NCBI GenBank assembly: GCA_963575745.1 | Contig: CAUYUJ010015732.1 | Location: 90,001-146,000, forward strand | Reading direction: 5' to 3' | Source of the DNA: Prorocentrum cordatum | Taxonomy: Eukaryota; Sar; Dinophyceae; Prorocentrales; Prorocentraceae | Length of the DNA: 56,000 bases | Shown here: positions 33,776 through 43,197 of the stretch, piece by piece | How the letters are laid out: every line of letters begins with the position of its first letter | How positions within the stretch are numbered: position 1 is the first letter of the stretch | Position numbers and translations under genes: made by a program | The notes under the pieces: generated by a model | Told to the model about the DNA's origin: nothing | Seen by the model: the letters and a program-made list of their open reading frames with translations, nothing else | The model's database searches: none

Positions 33776-36700
33776 GAGAAAACACCATGACAAAGCATGC
33801 GCGTAACATTTCGAAGCTCCGCGCGGATCTCTTGGTTTTGACCCCATGGCGGCGCCTCAGGGGTGCCCAGCACTGATCCAAAAGTTTTTGTATTTCTGTC
33901 CAGATAGTGTTTCCTCGGAGGACGCGGTGTCCTGGGCCCACTTCATCGAGCAGAGGCGGCGGCTGCTGCGCCTGCTGGAGGACGAGCACCGTCGCCTGCC
34001 GCCCGGCGGCCGCATCGTGCTAGGCGGCCTCTCGCAGGGCGCGGCGCTCGCGCTGGACCTGGTGCTGCACGCGCCCGAGCACGTGGACAGCATCGCGGGC
34101 TGCTTCTGCACGCGAGGCATGATGCAGAGCGAGACCCTGTGGGACCTGACCGAGGACTCGACCGCCTTCAAGGGAGGGGGTCCTGAGGGAAACGAGCCCC
34201 GTGGAGTTTGTCGCAGATTTCGGTCTCCTGGGGCCTTCCATGGGGCCCCGTGACCGTCAGAAAACGGTCCAGGCCGTCCCTGGGGAAAACCTTCCAGGGT
34301 CCAGGACCCCGTCTCTGCCAGGACCCGCTTCCTCCGTGCCAGGTCGGCTCGTGGGCAGTAGTCAAGCTGGACGCTGCCGAGAACTGACCTGTGCTGTGTC
34401 ATGTAGGAAGATGTAATGTGTTTGCCAGCGTGGACCTCAAACACTCCGTGTTTTCGCAATCTGCGTGGTGCAAATTATCAGCGAAAAGAATGCAAAGATC
34501 CCCCCCGCTTCCGGCAAAAGGATAACACTTCCCGCGCCCCCGAAGCGTTGTTTCAGCACCCTGGTGGGCGCCGGCGCGAGTCGGCGACTCTGGCGGGCGC
34601 GGTACCAGGGCAACGTCGACGGCGGCAGACGCGATGGCGGTTGCAGCGGCGGCAGTGGCGACGATGATGCTGACGACGGCAAGGTGAACGCAAGACGGCG
34701 CCGATGCTGATCGCGCCGATGACGATGATGGCGCCCGCGCGTCGGCGATGGAGGTCGCGGAAGGATTTCGACGCGCGCGCGGCCGACGAGCGCGAGTGGC
34801 AAGCGCGGCATTCTCTGCAAGGGTTCGCGCCCGCCCCCGTGGCGCGCGCGAGGGTTCTCGAATGATTTCGGCATGCGCGCGCGAGGGGCCCGTTGGGTCG
34901 CCTTTGACGAAATGCAGAGCAATCTGTGGTTTTCTTAAGCGCTCGATCGCTCGCGAGAGCCCGCGCGCAGACCTTCTTGAGGGCTCGTTACCAAGCAGTG
35001 TGCGGTTTTGAATTCCCCGCGAAGCTTGAGGTTTTTTTGAAGGGTGTCGGCGTGCGCGCGCGACGTCGCGTGCGCGTAAATTTTGACCCGCTTTTATCTG
35101 GCGCGAGGGATTTGATGTTTTATGAGCGAGTGCGCGCGCGTAGTGTTCTTCTTCAAGGATGAGGGTGCGTCGATGCCTGCCTGGCAGCGGAGGTATGAGT
35201 CCGAATAAGAAGGGGTGCTGATGCCCAGGCAGAACCACATGTAAGTTGCAGCGCAAGATGGCGGGCGGATAATCCAGGGGCGGTGGCGGTTGTGGTAGAT
35301 CTTATTGTTGTTTGTTTGACGGAGTTGTCAGCGCCACTGCTCGCACAATCGCCCCACCCGCCCGCCCGCAAGTTTGTTTGCAAACCCCATGCGGTCGTAA
35401 TTTTGATGCCTGCCTGGCGCTGGTTGGCGAATCGTTGCGGCCGCGTTCGCGCGCGCGCGGGTTTGCGCGTAGAGCGACCAGCTAGTTTGGTGCGACCGAC
35501 GCGGCCGCGATGGCGCTGACCGCTGGGGAGTTGCCAGCGCTTCCCACAAGCCGCGCTGACGCGCGGGCACTTGAGCGCCGCGCGCGACAGGGATCGTGCC
35601 CTCCCCCCCCGGTGCACGCGCGCAAGGGTTTTCGCATGATTTCGACACGCGCACGCGACATACCCGTTTGAGTTTGGTTTTCTTTCAGACTTCGCAACAG
35701 CGCCCGCATATTTTTTCCCCGAAAGCATGTCTTGCATAACCATGCGTTTTTAGGTACATGTCTTCGGGACGAGCGATTTTGAATTCCCTCCGAAGCCCAC
35801 GGTTTTGGAATAATTCTGGCATGCGCGCGCGCCGACGCACGCGTGCGGATGTGTTTTTTTGGTTGGTAAAACAAAGAGGTGTGTGTGGGGTGGGGGCGGG
35901 GCGATGCCTTCTGTGATGGGATGGTACGAGATCGTTCGAATGAACGATGGCACAAAATCGTATGTGAATTGCACCTCCCCTGGGCGGGCGGATTATCTTG
36001 GATGGTTGTGGTAGATCCGAGTTCTTTTTTTAAAAGAAAAGAAGATTTAGGTGCTGCATGCCATGTGGTGCGCTCGGGAGCGCTGGAGGCCCAGGTTAAG
36101 GTGGTGGTTAGGGTAGAGGGTAGGGTTAGGGTAGGGATTACGGTATCGTTTAAGGGCTAGGGTTAGGGCTTTGGGTTAATATTAGAGATTCGGGTTGGGG
36201 GTAGGGGTTAGGGTAAGGTTTAGGGGTTAGGGTTAGGGCATAGGGCTTGGGATTAGGATTAGTGTCAAGCTTAGAAGTGGGACTTGGGATTGGGGGTCAG
36301 GTTAGAATTAGGGTTTAGGGTATGGGTCAGGGTTAATGTTAAGGGTTAGTTTAGGGGTTAGGGCAGGGCTGGGGGTTCAGGTCAGGGGCTCGGGGCTTGA
36401 ATTACAGCTTAGGATAAGGGTTAGGGATTCGGGTGAGGGTTAGGGGTTAGGGTAGGGTTTAGCGGCTAGGGTTAGTTCTTAGGGTTAGGGTCAGGGGTTC
36501 GGGTCACGGTTAGGGGCTAGGGTTAGGCGTAAGGGGTAGGGTTTGGGTTTATGGTAGGGGTTAGGGTTAGGGTGAAGGTATTCGGGGTTTGGGGTTAGGG
36601 TTGAGGTAGGGGTTAGGGTTAGGGTAGGGATTATGGTTAGGGGTTATGGGTTAGGGTTAGGGTTTAGGGTCGGGGTAAGGATTAGGGTTTAGGATTAGGG

Positions 36701-38434
36701 TACGGGTTAAGGGAATGGGTTAGGGTTAGGGTAAGAGTTAGGGTAGGGATTAGGGGTTAGGGTTAGGATTTAGGCTTACGGTCAGGAGTTAGGGGTGAGG
36801 GCTTAGGGTTGAGGTTAGGAGTTCGGGTTAGGGTAGGGGCAGGGGTTGGGGTTGGGATTAGGGGTTAGGTCCGGGTTAGGGTTTAGGGTAGGGATTAGGG
36901 TTAGGGGCTCGGGTGGGGGTTAGGGTAGAGGGTAGGGTTAGGGTAGGGATTAGGGTAGCGTTTAGGGGTTAGGGTCAGGGCTTAGGGTTAATATCAGGGA
37001 TTAGGGTTACGGTTAGGGGTTAGGGTAGAGTTTAGGGGTTAGGGTTAGGGCATAGGGTTGGGATTAAGGATTCGGGTCAGGGTTACGGGTGGGGGTTGTG
37101 GGTTAGGGTTAGGTCTTAGGGTTAGGGTAAAGGGTAGGGGTTAGGGTTAAGGTTAGGGGTTGGGGTAGGGAACGCCTCTAGACGAAGAGGACTTGGCAGC
37201 GGCAGGCGACGCAGCTCCTGCGGCCTGCTCCTGGCGCCGCAATGGCGCATGCTCGCAGGAGGCTAGACCGGTGGCCGCTGCGATCCCAGCCCCGGGACCG
37301 CCCCGCGCAGCTGGTGAACGTGGGGCGGCTGCTCAGCGCCCGCGGCACGCCTCGCGTTGCCGCGGCCTTCCTCCGCACTGCCATGAACGGGTGGTGCACG
37401 GCGCGGCGCTTCCAAGGGAGCGCACCTTGTGCCCTCCACTGCGGCGGCGGAGCTGATTGTATAGAGCATTACGCCCAGTGCGAAGTCTACCACGCGTTCT
37501 GTCGAAAGCACGCGGGGTTGGAGACCCCTGCGGGCAGGGACAGCAAGCTAGGGTGCTTTCTCAATTTGCTGCCTTCGCAGGGCGTGGCGGGGGTCGAGAG
37601 AAGCGCGGAGCAGTGCACCCTTCTTCGCGCCCTCACAGTGTACGCGGCGTACAGGGCGCAAGCCGCGGTGCGGACTGGATCGCTCCTGCGGCGCAACGCC
37701 CCTGACGCGCTAGTTTCGTTTTTGAAAGAGGGCGCGAGGGGCCACGCGCAGCTGGACGGCCTTCTGCGGCTTGCCCGGCGCCGCCCTCACGGGGGCGCAA
37801 CTTAGCGTTTCTGCCGTTTTTCCTCTCCCCCCTCCTCCCTCGTCCTTCTTTCCTCCCTCCCTCGCCTCCTTCCTCCCTCTAGGCGTGCGCGCATGACGTC
37901 GTGTGTCCCGCAGACTCCGTGACATTATCACTCTGTCTGTACAAGCCGGCCGTCGATGGTTCAGCATTGGCCCTCGGTTGTCGCCGCCGCCGCCGCCGCC
38001 GCTCGTGCCGGCCGGAGTGGGAACAGTCGAATGTGTGAAAGCATCCCTCCTTAGCCCCTGCAGGAGCCACCGGGCACTTTAACGCAAGTGCCTGCCTGGG
38101 GGAGACGAGGTAGCAGCAACAAATCTTAAAGCTGCATTGCTGCCACTGTGTTGCATGGTAGTCGCGCGGGGTGCGATTTATTTATTTTGCAGCTGAAAAA
38201 CCTGAACTCCTGATCTTTGCGGGCTGTCTTGGGCCGCCTTCGCCGCCCATGCGGAGCCTCCCCGCTCGCTGCCTCCGAAACAAAGTGGCTGAAAAAATCT
38301 CCAGCCACTTTGTCGGCACCCCCCTCCTCAGCTGCGCTCTCCTCCCTCCTCCTCTGTCCCTTGGCGCGCGAATGATCTCGCGTCCTCCCACCGCCTCCCC
38401 TGGGGGCCCCACGCCTTGGGGGGGAGGGGGCCGC

Positions 38435-38480
<46 letters not shown>

Positions 38481-38481
38481 G

Positions 38482-38524
<43 letters not shown>

Positions 38525-39922
38525 GGGGGCGGTCCCTCGCCTTCTTGGGCTTGCGGCCCCTCGGGGGGGGGGCATTTTCGGCAGCGTCCGCATCTCTCAG
38601 GCTCACATTAGGAGATGCGCTGTGCGGAGGCTTCCTCCTCGTTTGAACTCCCGGCCATTTCGTCCACGCCGGCTGGATGGCGCTTGGCACGTGCTGGGGC
38701 CTGAGTGTTCGACTTTGCAGATCTGCCTCCGCACTCCCTCCCCTCTCCAGGTTGCCGTTTGTATCGATGCATGCTCATTCTACTAGTTGTTCTCTGGCTT
38801 TCGCCATGCCCGCCAAGAGTGCGGTGCCAGACGTATGCGAGGTCGCGTCGCTCAGCCTCGCGAGTTTCCGATATTTCCTCCTCCTTCCCCTTCTTTCTCT
38901 GTCGTTTCTTCCTCTCCTCCCCTTCCTCCCGCCTCCTTTCTTGATATGCGCGGGTACTGTAGCATGGCACCTCTGGCTCCTGATGGGGACGCCTTGTCTT
39001 CTATGAGCCACGGCTGGACGTCGTAGGCCGTGGGCGGTTGCACAGCAGTGTGTCGCATGTTTCCCTTCTCCCCTCGCTCCCCTCTTCCTCCTCCTCCTCC
39101 TCCTTCCCCTCGCCTTCCCCTCCGTTGCGGCTGCTTTAGTCGAGCTGGACTGGGGTATGTCTGGCGCGCAGCCTAATACTGGCCGGCTTGTCTGCTCCTC
39201 CCCCGAGCCCGGGGCCATTGCAGGATTTTTGCTTTCAGTGCCTTGCAGTCGTCACTGGTCGGTGGAGTTGCGCTGGGAATAGCCCCCATCGAGGGGAAGC
39301 GGATCGGGCGGTCTTCGCGCAGGAAAAAAAAAGGGGTTGGGGTAGGGGTTAGCGCAGGGCTGGGGGTTAGGGTTAGGGTTTAGTGTGATGGATTAGGGCT
39401 TAGGGTAAGGGTTAGGGCTTCAGGTCAGGGTTAGGGGTTAGAGTAGGGTTAGGGGTTAGGGTTAGGTCTTAGGGTTAGGGTGATGGGTTAGGGTTAGGGG
39501 CCAGGGTAAGGGGTAAGGAGTAGGGTTCGGGTTAGGGGTAGGGGTTAGGGTTAGGGTAGGGGTTAGGGTTAGGGTTAGGGTTAGGGTAGGGGTCAGGGTT
39601 AGGATCAGGGGTTAGGGTAGGGGTTAGGGTTCGGGTAGGGGTTAAGGTTTATGGTTAGGGCTCAGGGTAGGGGTTCGGGTGGGGATTAGGGTTTGAATTA
39701 GGGGTTAGGGTAGGGGTTTGGGTCAAGACCCCCCCCCCCCCCCCCGCAAGCCGTCTCGCTCACTCCCACCTGCCCTCCCAACACATACGTAGCACCCGAG
39801 TCTGGCCCGAGCCTCAGCGTATTCAGCAGTCGTCTTCGGATGGGTCTACTGGGGGCCAATCCGCCGCCGCCACCGCCGCCTCCGCCGCCGCCGCCGCAGC
39901 CGCTGCCGCTACCGCCACCGCC

Positions 39923-39953
<31 letters not shown>

Positions 39954-42796
39954 CCGCAGCCGCCGCCGCCGCCGCCGCAGCCGCCGCCGCCGCCGCCTCC
40001 GCCAAGTGTACTCTGTATTGTTTTTTGTGAGGGATGGTGGGGGGGGGGGCGCATCGGGTTGGCTGCGCATGTTCCGAATTTGGAGGCAGAGTGTGTTTTG
40101 TATTGTTTTTTGCAAGGGATTGTGGGGGGGGGTGTCGTCATGGACCTGGGTTGGCCCCCGGTCGCCTGGGGGAGGGGGTGTTTATTAATAGGGAACAGTG
40201 ATAGAGGGTAAGGTTCGGCGTAGGGTAGGGGTTAGGGCTAGGAGTGGGAGGTTGGGTTAGAGATAAGGGGTTAGGGCAGGGATTAGGTTGAGCGTTGGGT
40301 GTGGTAGGGATCGGGTTCCAGAGCAGTGTGCGGCGTGGCGAAAGGGGGGAGGGGGGGAGGGGGGGGGGTCCGAATTTCACGCTCAAAGGGGAGACCCTCC
40401 ACCTTTTGAAAAGGGGGGGGGGTGGGGTCCGCCGGCGAGGGATCGGGAAAAGGGGGGAGGGGGGAGTCCGCCGACGATGGAGCGGGAGGGGGGGGGGTCT
40501 GCCGTCGACGGATCGGGGAAAGGGGGGGACGACGGATCGGGGAAAGGTGGGGGGGGGTCCCGGACCCCCCCCCTTTGGGTGATCCAGCGGCGTGCCCTCC
40601 ATTTTAAGCGCTGCGTTATTTCTGGTGCAACGTATGCGGTGCAATCCATATTGTGCAATCTAGTGCCTTTGCGAGGCGGCGACGGGGTGGCGACGGCGAC
40701 AGCATAGCCGCCAGACCGACAGACATGCCCAGACGACAAGCGAATCCGTGTCATGCACTCTTGGGCGGCGACGGGGCGGCGGCCACGGCGACAACGTAGA
40801 CGCTTGACCGACAGAACAGCCCAGACGACGGCCAGCGACGAGGCGGCGACGGAGCGGCGGCAACATAGCCGCCAAACTGACGCACAGGCCCAGTTCCTCA
40901 CAAGGTACGAAATCCAAAGTACAACTCGCTGTTTGGGAAAATGCCAAAGGGGGCCCGTCAGTGCTCTGGGCGATGATTGACGTATTGGGTTCCAGGCATA
41001 CTCTCAGGTGGCCACGTCATCATCGTCATGGAAATTATTTGGTCGTCTTCCCCAAATCTACCCCGTCGACAGAAACATATTTGTTGAATCGTCCCCCGTG
41101 AGACACGGGGGAGACGTTTGGCCCACCCCCCCACCCCAACGCCCCAACGACGACTTCACCCTTCTCGCCTTTGCGCGGCAAGTGCCGCTGCGGCGCAGCC
41201 GCCGTCGCCGCGGCACCTGCCGCGCAAAGAGAGTGGCAGGCTCGCGCCGCGTTGGCGCTGCGGCGATACCAGCGCGGGCGTTCAAAGGTGACCGCCGCCA
41301 GTTGTCCAGACTCGGCCGACATCGAACGATCCGCGCTGTCGTTCAAGCGCCGGTCGCTGAGGATGGAACGGTGCTCATGGTGTCAGGAACCCAAAACGTA
41401 ACCGACGTCATCGCGACGTGAGCCTGCCGTGCTGAAGGTGGAGGTCGGTAGGAGAGCGTGGCGCGGCGTGCGGGTTCGTGCCCCGTGCTGGTTTTCCACG
41501 GGCGCTCGGACGCCATCGTGCCCTGGCGGGCCGCCCAGAGGTCCTACGAGTGGCTGGTCTCTCAGGGGCTCCCAGCCCGCAGGGGGACAACAGAAAAATC
41601 AGGACAATCCGCAGGGCGGCGTGTCGACACCATGCCTGTGCCCAGGATGGCCTTGGCCGCTCAAGGCGGTGGTGCCCAGTTGTGTGTCCAGGAAACACGA
41701 AAAAAAACCCGGCTCGACGTTCGTACGCCCGCGGACGGCTTCGCTGCCGGCGCCAGAGGCCCCCCTCCCCCCACGCCCACGAAACAGGATCCATCTCGAT
41801 CCGATTCGACATCGATTCTGGCCGGCACGATCCGATTCGACTCCTCGATTCAGACGATCCGATGCGGCCCGATGCTTGCACGACGCTGCGTTGCATCGTG
41901 GCGCGACCGATCGGATTCGATCTGGACTCTGTGCGGCCCGATCCGATGCACATTTCGATTCGATTCGACTCCTGATTCTCGGAGGAGGGCCAGTCGACGC
42001 TGGCCCTCCCGCCCAGCCTAAGCCCGATCAGAATGGGCCCCCAGCCCAGACCCCTCCCGGGGTCCATCCTGACCCTTTCCTCCATGCGGATTCAGCTGTG
42101 GCGCTCCAGGAGGCCCAAGAAGGACGAAGAACGCCAGGGAGGTCTCTGACTGGCCCTCCCCCGGCTGAACCTGCCACACCCTCCTCAGCGCGCGTTGGCG
42201 GGCGGCTTTGGAGGCCTCCCAGGGCGGCGCGGAATTCGTGCGGCGCCCGCGGACCAGGGAGGGTCGGAGCATCTGGGGACCCCGTATTGAAAGATTCGGG
42301 GCATCGGCTGTTTCGGACCCCTCATCGCCCATGCATCACCGGTCGGTGCCTGGGCCCTTCAACCCGCCCAGGAGCACGCGGTTTTGCTTTGAGTGGCTTG
42401 TCGCCGATCTATCGTAAGCGATGTACCGCCGACTTAGGGTCATTGTCGAGCCAGCCCCGCTCCTTTCGACCCGCCTCTTTCTGCTGGAGCCGACGTGCTC
42501 ATTTCAAGTGATGCCGAAGGTGTCCTTGGCCCATGTTGCCTACGGCTTGTCGGCCCACTTTAGAGCCCCTGGGGACTGGTGGGCCGCCCTGGAGCTCTGG
42601 AGGCAGGGGGCTTCCTGGAAATCCTCGGGACACCTCAGGCCAGGGACACTTCTGGCAACATCCGATTATTCGGTCCTGTAGGTTCGACGTCAAGTTCCAC
42701 ACGCGAAAGTGGGTATCCCACTCGTCGGAGTGCCAGGAGGAGTACCAGGAGGTTGCCAGATTCGCGGCGCGTGCGTGGCGCAACGTTGAAACGTGA
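33110..42796 (+). CDS. Acyl-protein thioesterase / carboxylesterase-like serine hydrolase, four exons
   Basis: Joining 33110-33775, 33921-34154, 41452-41567 and 42682-42796 gives one continuous frame. It encodes an alpha/beta hydrolase domain of about 225 residues, the usual size for acyl-protein thioesterases (APTs), preceded by an extra Gly/Arg/Ala-rich region. Seen in order: FTLLFLHSGSNGPADVFYYV (oxyanion region; APTs normally have LHGLGD), GGLSQGAALALDLVL with the nucleophile Ser (codon 34032), VLVFHGRSDAIVPW with the acid Asp (41509), and KWVSHSSECQEEY with His (42719). The triad is complete. Family role (known): hydrolysis of thioester-linked acyl groups on proteins, or of small esters; no targeting signal is visible. 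Introns are GA-AG, GA-AG and GC-AG. Exon 1 has no in-frame ATG back to the stop at 33107, so an upstream exon holds the start. Confidence 0.88.
33776..33920 (+). other. Intron 1 (145 nt, GA-AG), introner-like element with 9-bp flanking direct repeat
   Basis: CTCGGAGGA occurs at 33769-33777 and again at 33914-33922. Splicing between the two copies restores the frame exactly, GEQDSE|DAVSWAHF. The body begins with GCATGCGCGTAACATTTCGA and GCGCGGATCTCTTGG, like the elements at 43094-43197 and 44782-44917. Near its 3' end it has CCAAAAGTTTTTGTATTTCT, resembling the region after those elements' right arms. Confidence 0.8.
33921..34154 (+). CDS. Thioesterase-like gene, exon 2 (catalytic serine)
   Basis: 78 codons from DAVSWAHFIEQ to SETLWDLTE. 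It carries GLSQGA, the G-x-S-x-G nucleophile elbow, with Ser at 34032-34034. It ends GAG|GACTCG, a GA donor. Confidence 0.9.
34440..36030 (+). repeat. Diverged ~770-bp tandem duplication
   Basis: Blocks recur about 720-775 bp apart: GGGTTCTCGAATGATTTCGG (34850) with GGGTTTTCGCATGATTTCGA (35625); TTTTGAATTCCCCGCGAAGC (35007) with TTTTGAATTCCCTCCGAAGC (35778); GGCGGGCGGATAATCC (35260) with GGCGGGCGGATTATCT (35982), each followed by GGTTGTGGTAGATC. Divergence is substantial. Abundant CGCGCGCG runs occur in both copies. Confidence 0.75.
36075..37170 (+). repeat. Degenerate telomere-like array (GGGTTAGGG), 1.1 kb
   Basis: GGGTTAGGG, GGGGTTAGGG, GGGTAGGG, GGGTTCGGG and GGGCTAGGG variants fill the stretch, all G-rich on the + strand. 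Unit length drifts between 5 and 8 bases. Coding exons lie on both sides, so this is interstitial, not a chromosome end. Confidence 0.95.
37180..37805 (+). mobile_element. LINE 3' fragment: C-terminal region with Cys/His motif
   Basis: A frame at 37242-37805 (last 187 codons) has the terminal part of dinoflagellate LINE polyproteins: VAAAFLRTAMNGWCTARRFQ, then CALHCGGGADCIEHYAQCEV (a CxxxC...HxxxC zinc-type motif), then TVYAAYRAQAAVR and GHAQLDGLLRLARR. A frameshift near 37260 separates it from DEEDLAAAGDAAPAACSW upstream. Endonuclease and RT are absent and the left edge abuts the telomere-like array, as expected for a 5'-truncated insertion. The terminal frame itself is uninterrupted. Confidence 0.82.
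37806..37885 (+). repeat. CCTCCCTC pyrimidine tract
   Basis: CT-rich run directly after the LINE stop codon. A short CCG run follows at 37982-38000. 38000-38400 is otherwise featureless except for the hairpin at 38281. Confidence 0.75.
38281..38312. repeat. Perfect 11-bp hairpin CAAAGTGGCTG / CAGCCACTTTG
   Basis: Arms 38281-38291 and 38302-38312 with a 10-nt loop AAAAAATCTC. Possibly the core of a small inverted-repeat element. Confidence 0.85.
38435..38522 (+). repeat. (TCG)n microsatellite
   Basis: About 29 TCG units with one TGG interruption near 38480. Poly-Ser, poly-Val and poly-Arg/Thr frames are artefacts. 38530-39330 is CT-rich with no gene I can support. Confidence 0.96.
39330..39725 (+). 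repeat. Degenerate telomere-like array, second block
   Basis: GGGTTAGGG/GGGGTTAGGGTAGGGG variants in the same orientation as 36075-37170, ending in a C run (39729-39745). The two blocks are separated by 2.2 kb that includes the LINE 3' fragment. A further weak relic (GTAGGGGTTAGGGCTAGG) lies at about 40205-40300. Confidence 0.93.
39858..40003 (+). repeat. (CCG)n microsatellite
   Basis: CCGCCGCCG with CCA, CCT and CAG variants. Poly-Pro and poly-Gly/Ala frames are artefacts. Confidence 0.95.
40330..40570 (+). repeat. G-rich ~50-bp tandem repeat
   Basis: GATCGGGGAAAGGGGGG and GGGGGTCCGCCGACGA alternate about five times with length variation in the G runs. Several G runs of 7-10 make G-quadruplex formation plausible. 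Confidence 0.75.
40675..40895 (+). repeat. ~95-bp tandem repeat, about 2.5 units
   Basis: GGCGGCGACGGGGTGGC, ACATAGCCGCCA, ACCGACAGA and GCCCAGACGAC recur at about 40675, 40765 and 40840. Confidence 0.7.
41170..41228. repeat. 19-bp near-perfect inverted repeat TTTGCGCGGCAAGTGCCGC
   Basis: Left arm 41170-41188 and right arm 41210-41228 pair at 18 of 19 positions, with a GC-rich 21-nt loop that can pair further. It lies about 220 bp before thioesterase exon 3. Confidence 0.85.
41452..41567 (+). CDS. Thioesterase-like gene, exon 3 (catalytic aspartate)
   Basis: Starts after GTCGGTAG and encodes ESVARRAGSCPVLVFHG, then RSDAIVPWRAAQRSYEWLVS. It ends in CAGGG|GCTCCC, a GC donor, in phase 2. Asp codon at 41509-41511 in HGRSD. 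The 360-residue frame overlapping it in another phase is a shadow. Confidence 0.88.
41568..42681 (+). other. Intron 3 (1.1 kb, GC-AG)
   Basis: The GC donor GG|GCTCCC with acceptor CCTGTAG|G joins SQG directly to FDVKFHTRKW. It contains a GATCCGATTCGA-rich simple repeat (about 41780-41990) and a dispersed GC-rich repeat copy (42230-42440). Confidence 0.75.
41780..41990 (+). repeat. GATCCGATTCGA-rich degenerate repeat
   Basis: ATCCGATTCGAC, TCGATTCAGACGATCCGATG and CGATTCGATTCGACTCC recur through the stretch. Confidence 0.7.
42682..42796 (+). CDS. Thioesterase-like gene, exon 4 (catalytic histidine and stop)
   Basis: Begins with G completing a Gly codon, then FDVKFHTRKWVSHSSECQEE, and ends VARFAARAWRNVET followed by TGA at 42794. 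His codon 42719-42721 lies in the family's GH/SHS position. This length matches a normal APT C-terminus, so this is probably the last exon. AC|GTGAGG at the stop could act as a donor, so extension is possible but unlikely. Confidence 0.85.
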
Positions 42797-43093
42797 GGCG
42801 CCAAGCACGCCCCGCCCTAGGTAGATTCTGACGTTTTAGTTTCAGTGCCCCCCCTCTCCTTCCCTCGACAGAAAATCCGCATGCGCATGATTTCTCGGAT
42901 CAAGTGTGCCCGCGGTTCGGTCGGTTCGGCTGATTCGCAGTCGGCTGCCTCCGGCTGGCTCGGTTCGATCCGTTGCTGCTCTTCCTGCGTTCTTCCAGGC
43001 TGCGTTCGGTCCATCGTCTTCGGTCGGTCTCGGCTTCGCGAACGATTCGGCCGTTTTTGGATTCTGGTGTGGTGTCGCCGTTGGACGTCCGTA

Positions 43094-43197
43094 CGGAGGC
43101 CCCGCTCGGATTTCTTGGGCCGTCGCCTGGACTTGCGCTTCGCGCGCGGGAGAAAGGGGGTCCCAGTGCCAGCACAAGAGATGCGGGCGGACCTCCG
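43094..43197 (+). repeat. Introner-like inverted-repeat element, degenerate copy
   Basis: Left arm CGGAGGCCCCGCTCGGATTT at 43094 pairs with right arm GATGCGGGCGGACCTCCG ending at 43197 (about 75 per cent). GAACGTTCTGCGTGCAG follows, and its reverse complement resembles the start of intron 1 (GCATGCGCGTAACATTTCG). Confidence 0.6.

Larger units (their letters stand above)
34155..41451 (+). other. Intron 2 (7.3 kb, GA-AG), loaded with repeats
   Basis: Boundaries GAG|GAC and GTAG|GAG keep phase 0 and join DLTE to ESVARRAGSCPV. Inside are a ~770-bp tandem duplication, two telomere-like arrays, a LINE 3' fragment, CT, TCG and CCG microsatellites and two minisatellites. The boundary is inferred from frame continuity, so a small unseen exon inside cannot be excluded. 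Confidence 0.7.

Noticed and set aside
33283-33876. 197-residue frame starting with ATG at 33283, alternative start for the hydrolase
   Set aside because: Different phase from FTLLFLHSG and Arg/Gly-rich. It does not lead into the catalytic blocks.
36075-37170. True chromosome end
   Set aside because: Exons of one gene lie on both sides and the repeat is degenerate, so it is interstitial.
41429-42511. 360-residue forward frame over thioesterase exon 3
   Set aside because: Another phase of the same DNA; the catalytic HGRSDAIVPW lies in the exon 3 frame, not in this one.
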